DNA of 8,580 nt, from positions 1 through 8,580 of the forward strand of contig JAJXUR010000015.1 of NCBI GenBank assembly GCA_021782715.1, written 5' to 3'. Below, one piece after another: positions 5,452 through 8,580 of the stretch. Position 1 is the first letter of the stretch; every line of letters starts with the position of its first letter. This DNA comes from a bacterium. GTDB lineage: Bacteria > Patescibacteriota > Minisyncoccia > Phycocordibacterales > Phycocordibacteraceae. A model generated the notes under the pieces. The model was not told where the DNA came from. It saw only the letters and a list, made by a program, of their open reading frames with translations, and did no database searches. Made by a program: the position numbers and the translations under genes.

Positions 5452-5457
5452 TTCAGA

Positions 5458-6195
5458 ATGAACGAATCGGGCCGTCTGCACCCTATTTCTATCGCTATCC
5501 GTGAGATGGCGGACATCTTTGGGCGCATGGGATTCGGCATCGCGTACGGCCCTGAGCTTGAGGACGATTGGCACAATTTCACCGCGCTCAATGTGCCTGA
5601 GGATCACCCGGCACGCGACATGCAGGACACCTTCTGGATCAAGGGAGAACCGGGAAAGGTACTTCGTACGCATGCGACCTCGGTGACGATGCGCTGTCTC
5701 GAGGAGATGGCGAAGTCCGGCGCGACCGAGATGCGCAGGATCAACCCGGGAAAGGTCTTCCGCAACGAGGCGACCGATATGACGCATGAAGCGCAGTTCT
5801 ACCAGCTCGACGGATTTGCCGTCGGACCGATCGGGTCGGTGACGCTCGCTCACTTGAAGGGCACCTTCGACCGGTTTTATCGCGAATATTTCGGACCGAA
5901 CACTAAAGTGCGCTTCCGCCCGAGCTTCTTTGGCTTTACCGAGCCATCGGTCGAGATTGACGTGTGGTTTCAGCCGCCGGGGAAAGAGGGTAAATGGCTC
6001 GAGACCACCGGCGCGGGCATGCTCCACCCGAACGTGCTCCGCAATGCTGGTCTGGATCCAGAAAAGGTCCAAGGCTTCGCTTTCGGTGGCGGGCTGGAAC
6101 GGCTCATCATGGTGAAGCACGGCATTCCTGATGTACGCCTTTTCCATTCGGGCGATATTCGTTTCAATTACGCCTTCGACGAAAAGAAACTATGA
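5458..6195 (+). CDS. pheS: Phenylalanyl-tRNA synthetase alpha subunit, lacking the N-terminal coiled coil
   Basis: The catalytic class II subunit that activates Phe and attaches it to tRNA-Phe as an (alpha-beta)2 enzyme with PheT. It has 245 residues against about 327-350 in E. coli or Thermus. It starts at GRLHPIS, the beginning of the catalytic core, so the ~90-residue tRNA-contacting coiled coil is absent. Core blocks present: YGPELEDDWHNFTALN and HPARDMQDTFW (about 30-60), motif 2 region GKVFRNEATDMTHEAQFYQLDG (98-119), phenylalanine-pocket block RPSFFGFTEPSVEIDVW (154-170), and GMLHPNVLRNAGLDP with motif 3 GFAFGGGLERL (206-216). ATG 5458 is placed by the promoter directly upstream, so the missing N-terminus is not a mis-called start: only 38 nt separate it from the divergent gene. 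The stop TGA overlaps the pheT ATG (ATGA), indicating translational coupling. Confidence 0.95.
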   Translation: MNESGRLHPISIAIREMADIFGRMGFGIAYGPELEDDWHNFTALNVPEDHPARDMQDTFWIKGEPGKVLRTHATSVTMRCLEEMAKSGATEMRRINPGKVFRNEATDMTHEAQFYQLDGFAVGPIGSVTLAHLKGTFDRFYREYFGPNTKVRFRPSFFGFTEPSVEIDVWFQPPGKEGKWLETTGAGMLHPNVLRNAGLDPEKVQGFAFGGGLERLIMVKHGIPDVRLFHSGDIRFNYAFDEKKL

Positions 6196-7997
6196 AAGTC
6201 TCCCTGAAATGGCTGCAGAAGTATTTCGATGCGCCGCTGCCGAGCGCGGAAGCGATTGCCAACGCCTTGACCTTTCATGCGTTCGAGATAGAAGAGGTGA
6301 AGGGTGACTTGCTGGACGTAAAAGTGCTGCCGAACCGTGCCGCCGATTGCCTCAGTCATCGTGGCATCGCGAAAGAGCTCTCCGCGATACTCGATACGCC
6401 GCTGAAGCACGACCCGCTCCGCGAACCCGTACAAGGTTCAACCTTGTCGTACACCTTGTCGTACAAGGTTGAACCTTGTACGGAGCTCAGGGTCGAGATC
6501 GAGGACTCTGAAAAATGCTTGCGGTACATGGGTGCTCTCGTGAAGGGTGTGAAAGTAGGCCCGTCGCCCGACTGGCTGCGCGAAGCACTTGAGGCAGTGG
6601 GGCAGCGATCCATCAACAATGTCGTGGATGCGACGAATTACGTGATGCTCGATATCGGCCAGCCGCTGCACGCCTTCGATGCGGCGAAGCTCAAGCAAGA
6701 AGATGGAACGTATACTATTGGTGTGCGGAGTGCGAAAGCGGATGAGACGATTACGACGCTTTCGGGCGAGGAATACTCTCTCACCCCGAACATCCAGCTC
6801 ATCACGGATGCGAATGCCGACACGCCTATAGCTCTCGCGGGCGTGAAGGGCGGCAAGGCGGCGGAGCTCACCGGTGAGACGATGGATATCATCGTTGAGT
6901 CGGCGAATTTCGACGGTACGACGACGCGCCGCGCGGCGCAGACACTCCGGCTTTTCACTGATGCGAGCTTACGCTTTCAGAATCGTCCGTCGCCCGAGCT
7001 CGCCAGCTACGGCATGCGCGACGTGCTCGCTCTCATTACCGATATCGCGGGCGGCGAAGTCGCGGGCGTCGTCGACGTGTACCCGGCTCGCCCCGAGCAG
7101 AGTCGAGGGGTCTCCGTCTCGCACTTGCGTATCGACAGTCTCCTCGGTTCGAAGCTCACGATTGCGGAAACTGAAGAGGTGTTCCGCCGGCTCGGCCTCG
7201 ATACGAGCGTCGAGAACGATGTCTTCACCGTCACACCGCCCTTCGAGCGAACCGACCTCACTATTCCTGAGGATCTCATCGAGGAGGTCGGTCGTATCGT
7301 GGGCTATGACACGGTTCCGGCCACCGAGCTACCACCACTCCACGGGACGCCAGACCAGACACGCTATCGCGGCATCGAGCGCGTGAAGGATTTTCTCGTC
7401 GAACGCGGCTTCATCGAGATGTCGACGCAGTCATTCGCGAAGAAGGGCGATATCGTTCTCGCGAATCCGCTTGATAATGGTATGCCCGCCTTGCGTACGA
7501 GTCTCGACGACAACATGGCGACGGCGCTCGCGCAGGCGAAGCAATATGCGCCGCTCGTCCTTGCCCCGAAGCAGAAGCCGAAGCTCTTCGAGATAGGCAC
7601 CGTCTTCACGAAGGACGGGGAGCGTCTTGCTGTCAAAACCTCGGAGCCGGTCGCCGATCTGCCGAGCATCGAAGACACGGACGACTATATCCCGGCGTGT
7701 TACGAGCTCGGCGCGTATAAGCCGTTCTCGGTCTACCCGTTCGTCGTGCGCGACATCGCGCTCTGGGTCCCGGTCGGCACTGAAGCGGCGGTTATCGAGG
7801 ACGCGATCCGCGAGCATGCGGGCGAACTCCTCGCGCGTCTCGATCAGTTCGACCGGTTCGAAAAAGAGGGGAGAGTATCCTACGCATTCCGCCTCGTTTT
7901 CCGATCATTCGAGCGCACCCTCACCGACGACGAAGTGAACGCTGTCATGGAGAAAATATCCGCGGCGCTCCGCGCCGTGGGCTACGAAGTGCGCTGA
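6192..7997 (+). CDS. pheT: Phenylalanyl-tRNA synthetase beta subunit, compact form without the tRNA-binding (B2) domain
   Basis: 601 residues, compared with about 795 in E. coli. The N-terminal B1 segment (MKVSLKWLQKYFDAPLPS) joins directly to the B1 C-terminal part VKVLPNRAADCLSHRGIA (43-60), so the ~110-residue EMAP-like B2 domain usually inserted at about residue 40 is missing. B3/B4 follows with RYMGALVKGVKV, INNVVDATNYVMLDIGQPLHAFD (141-163) and TTTRRAAQTLRLFTDAS. B5 (about 307-380) includes PPFERTDLTIPEDLIEEVGRIVGYD. A shortened B6/B7 (about 390-505) has ALRTSL and LFEIGTVF. The FDX-ACB domain (512-601) has YPFVVRDIALWVP and ends at VGYEVR. An in-frame palindromic insert occupies residues about 79-97, between B1 and B3. 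Reading frame and core motifs are intact, so this looks functional despite the missing parts. Starts inside the pheS stop codon. Confidence 0.95.
   Translation: MKVSLKWLQKYFDAPLPSAEAIANALTFHAFEIEEVKGDLLDVKVLPNRAADCLSHRGIAKELSAILDTPLKHDPLREPVQGSTLSYTLSYKVEPCTELRVEIEDSEKCLRYMGALVKGVKVGPSPDWLREALEAVGQRSINNVVDATNYVMLDIGQPLHAFDAAKLKQEDGTYTIGVRSAKADETITTLSGEEYSLTPNIQLITDANADTPIALAGVKGGKAAELTGETMDIIVESANFDGTTTRRAAQTLRLFTDASLRFQNRPSPELASYGMRDVLALITDIAGGEVAGVVDVYPARPEQSRGVSVSHLRIDSLLGSKLTIAETEEVFRRLGLDTSVENDVFTVTPPFERTDLTIPEDLIEEVGRIVGYDTVPATELPPLHGTPDQTRYRGIERVKDFLVERGFIEMSTQSFAKKGDIVLANPLDNGMPALRTSLDDNMATALAQAKQYAPLVLAPKQKPKLFEIGTVFTKDGERLAVKTSEPVADLPSIEDTDDYIPACYELGAYKPFSVYPFVVRDIALWVPVGTEAAVIEDAIREHAGELLARLDQFDRFEKEGRVSYAFRLVFRSFERTLTDDEVNAVMEKISAALRAVGYEVR
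6427..6483 (+). repeat. Nested palindromic element inside pheT, in frame
   Basis: Arms 6427-6447 and 6463-6483 are perfect 21-bp reverse complements with a 15-nt spacer. Each arm also contains its own hairpin: ACAAGGTT-C-AACCTTGT (6431-6447) and ACAAGGTT-G-AACCTTGT (6463-6479). A 12-nt unit, ACCTTGTCGTAC, is repeated in tandem at 6441-6452 and 6453-6464, and is translated as TLSY-TLSY (residues 84-91). The total of 57 nt equals 19 codons. It falls in the linker between the B1 and B3 parts of PheT, where the alignment with E. coli PheT recalled from memory is about 10 residues shorter. Confidence 0.9.
7091..7110 (+). repeat. REP-like imperfect palindrome inside pheT
   Basis: CCCCGAGCAGAGTCGAGGGG pairs CCCC with GGGG around tandem G-A mismatches and a G-C pair, the architecture of small REP-type hairpins. 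It encodes PEQSRG (residues 301-306) in the loop before B5. Protein length here is not increased relative to E. coli PheT, so it may be chance convergence and not an insertion. Confidence 0.3.
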
Positions 7998-8025
7998 TTC
8001 CGAGGAGGAAAACCGGCCCGTTTCG

Positions 8026-8034
8026 TGCTATACT
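8026..8034 (+). promoter_or_regulatory. Extended -10 promoter of gyrB
   Basis: TGC-TATACT is a near-consensus extended -10. With a start about 7 nt downstream, the gyrB mRNA would have a leader of about 20 nt, unlike most other genes here. A 7-bp inverted repeat, CCGTTTC (8018-8024) and GAAACGG (8046-8052), flanks the -10, and AACCGG is repeated at 8011-8016 and 8041-8046; either could be an operator, but this is weak. No terminator is seen between pheT and gyrB, so read-through from pheST is possible. Confidence 0.55.
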
Positions 8035-8060
8035 GAAAGTAACCGGAAACGGCTATTTTC

Positions 8061-8580
8061 ATGGCTAAAAACACCGAAAAAGAACCGAAAACGAAGGCAT
8101 ACGACGCTTCGTCTATTACCGTCCTCGAGGGTCTCGAGCCGGTGCGGAAGCGCCCGGGCATGTACATCGGGACCACGGGTCCCGAGGGTCTTCACCACCT
8201 CGTGTGGGAGATCTTCGACAATGCTCGCGACGAGGCGATGGCCGGTCGTTGCGACGATATCGAAGTTGCGCTCCTGCCCGACGGTTACGTGCGCGTCGCC
8301 GATAACGGGAACGGCATCCCGGTCGGCATCCACCCCAAGACGAAGGTCTCCGCACTCGAGACCATCATGACCGTGCTCCATGCCGGCGGCAAATTCGACA
8401 ATGAAGCATATAAGGTCTCGGGCGGTCTCCACGGTGTCGGCGCATCGGTGGTGAATGCGCTCTCCGATCATACGAAGGTCGTCGTGCATCAGGACGGTGG
8501 CATGCATATGCAGGAGTACAAGATCGGCAAGCCGCTCGCCAAGGTGAAGAAGATCGGCACGAGTAAAGAGCACGGCACGA
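8061..8580 (+). CDS. gyrB: DNA gyrase subunit B, N-terminal ATPase part (partial, continues past the window)
   Basis: GyrB is the ATPase subunit of DNA gyrase, which introduces negative supercoils. The first 173 codons are present and the frame is open to the right edge. GHKL ATPase motifs are clear: LEGLEPVRKRPGMYIG (22-37), E50 with D53-N54 and D57-E58 in EIFDNARDEAMAG (Mg/ATP-binding motif, with ARDE in place of the more usual SIDE), DNGNGIPV (81-88), the conserved SALETIMTVLHAGGKFDN block (97-114), and the ATP-lid GGLHGVGASVVNALS (121-135). A charged Lys/Glu-rich leader of about 15 residues precedes the domain. ParE shares these motifs and cannot be excluded from the N-terminus alone, but gyrB is more likely. 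It starts 63 nt after pheT with its own promoter. Confidence 0.93.
   Translation, partial: MAKNTEKEPKTKAYDASSITVLEGLEPVRKRPGMYIGTTGPEGLHHLVWEIFDNARDEAMAGRCDDIEVALLPDGYVRVADNGNGIPVGIHPKTKVSALETIMTVLHAGGKFDNEAYKVSGGLHGVGASVVNALSDHTKVVVHQDGGMHMQEYKIGKPLAKVKKIGTSKEHGT

Noticed and set aside
5420..5457. T-box, riboswitch or leader-peptide attenuator for pheST
   Set aside because: Only 38 nt separate the divergent genes, which is too short for such a leader.
6427..6483. CRISPR-like repeats or a terminator in pheT
   Set aside because: Only two arms in inverted orientation with a 15-nt spacer, no T run, and the frame reads through; a palindromic insertion explains it better.
6192..7997. PheT as a pseudogene because it is about 190 residues short
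   Set aside because: The frame is intact, the conserved motifs of B1, B3/B4, B5 and FDX-ACB are present in order, and the losses follow domain borders.
1..8580. Reassigned UGA codon, as in Gracilibacteria or SR1
   Set aside because: pheS and pheT both end in TGA exactly where the families end, with the next gene following directly, so UGA works as a stop.

Overview
The window is a compact, GC-rich stretch of bacterial chromosome holding core information-processing genes. It most likely comes from the Candidate Phyla Radiation (Patescibacteria), probably a Parcubacteria-type lineage such as the Kaiserbacteria/Adlerbacteria group. The lineage is inferred from several reduced proteins: a PheS without its N-terminal coiled coil, a 601-residue PheT without its tRNA-binding (B2) module, an EF-Ts of 193 residues, a cysteine-free L31, and a Thr/Ser/Val-rich surface-protein tail. 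Stops are TAA, TAG and TGA, so the standard code applies.

Layout, left to right. 1-122 is the end of a secreted or surface protein. rpmE (L31) is followed by a strong intrinsic terminator that lies inside a 24-bp perfect inverted repeat. Next come prfA (RF1), rpsB (S2), tsf (EF-Ts), a small membrane-anchored protein of unknown function and tRNA-Thr(UGU). A degenerate copy of the tRNA 5' half and a bidirectional terminator follow directly. The terminator ends a convergent two-gene minus-strand operon: a processive family 2 glycosyltransferase and a membrane-anchored thioredoxin-like protein. A 38-bp divergent promoter region separates that operon from pheS-pheT, which overlap by ATGA. The window ends in the first 173 codons of gyrB.

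The rightward genes (L31, RF1, S2, EF-Ts, tRNA-Thr, PheRS) supply translation parts. The leftward pair looks like envelope polysaccharide synthesis plus an extracytoplasmic redox or scaffold protein.

No new multi-gene defence or metabolic system is visible. The most interesting signals are small: (1) a nested palindromic element of about 57 nt sitting in frame inside pheT and adding about 19 residues; (2) -10 promoter elements (often extended, TGn-TAnnnT) placed 6-9 nt before most start codons, implying leaderless mRNAs; (3) back-to-back extended -10 elements between the glycosyltransferase and pheS; (4) the 24-bp inverted repeat around the rpmE terminator; (5) the partial tRNA duplication fused to a terminator. 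There is no gene-free stretch over 300 bases.
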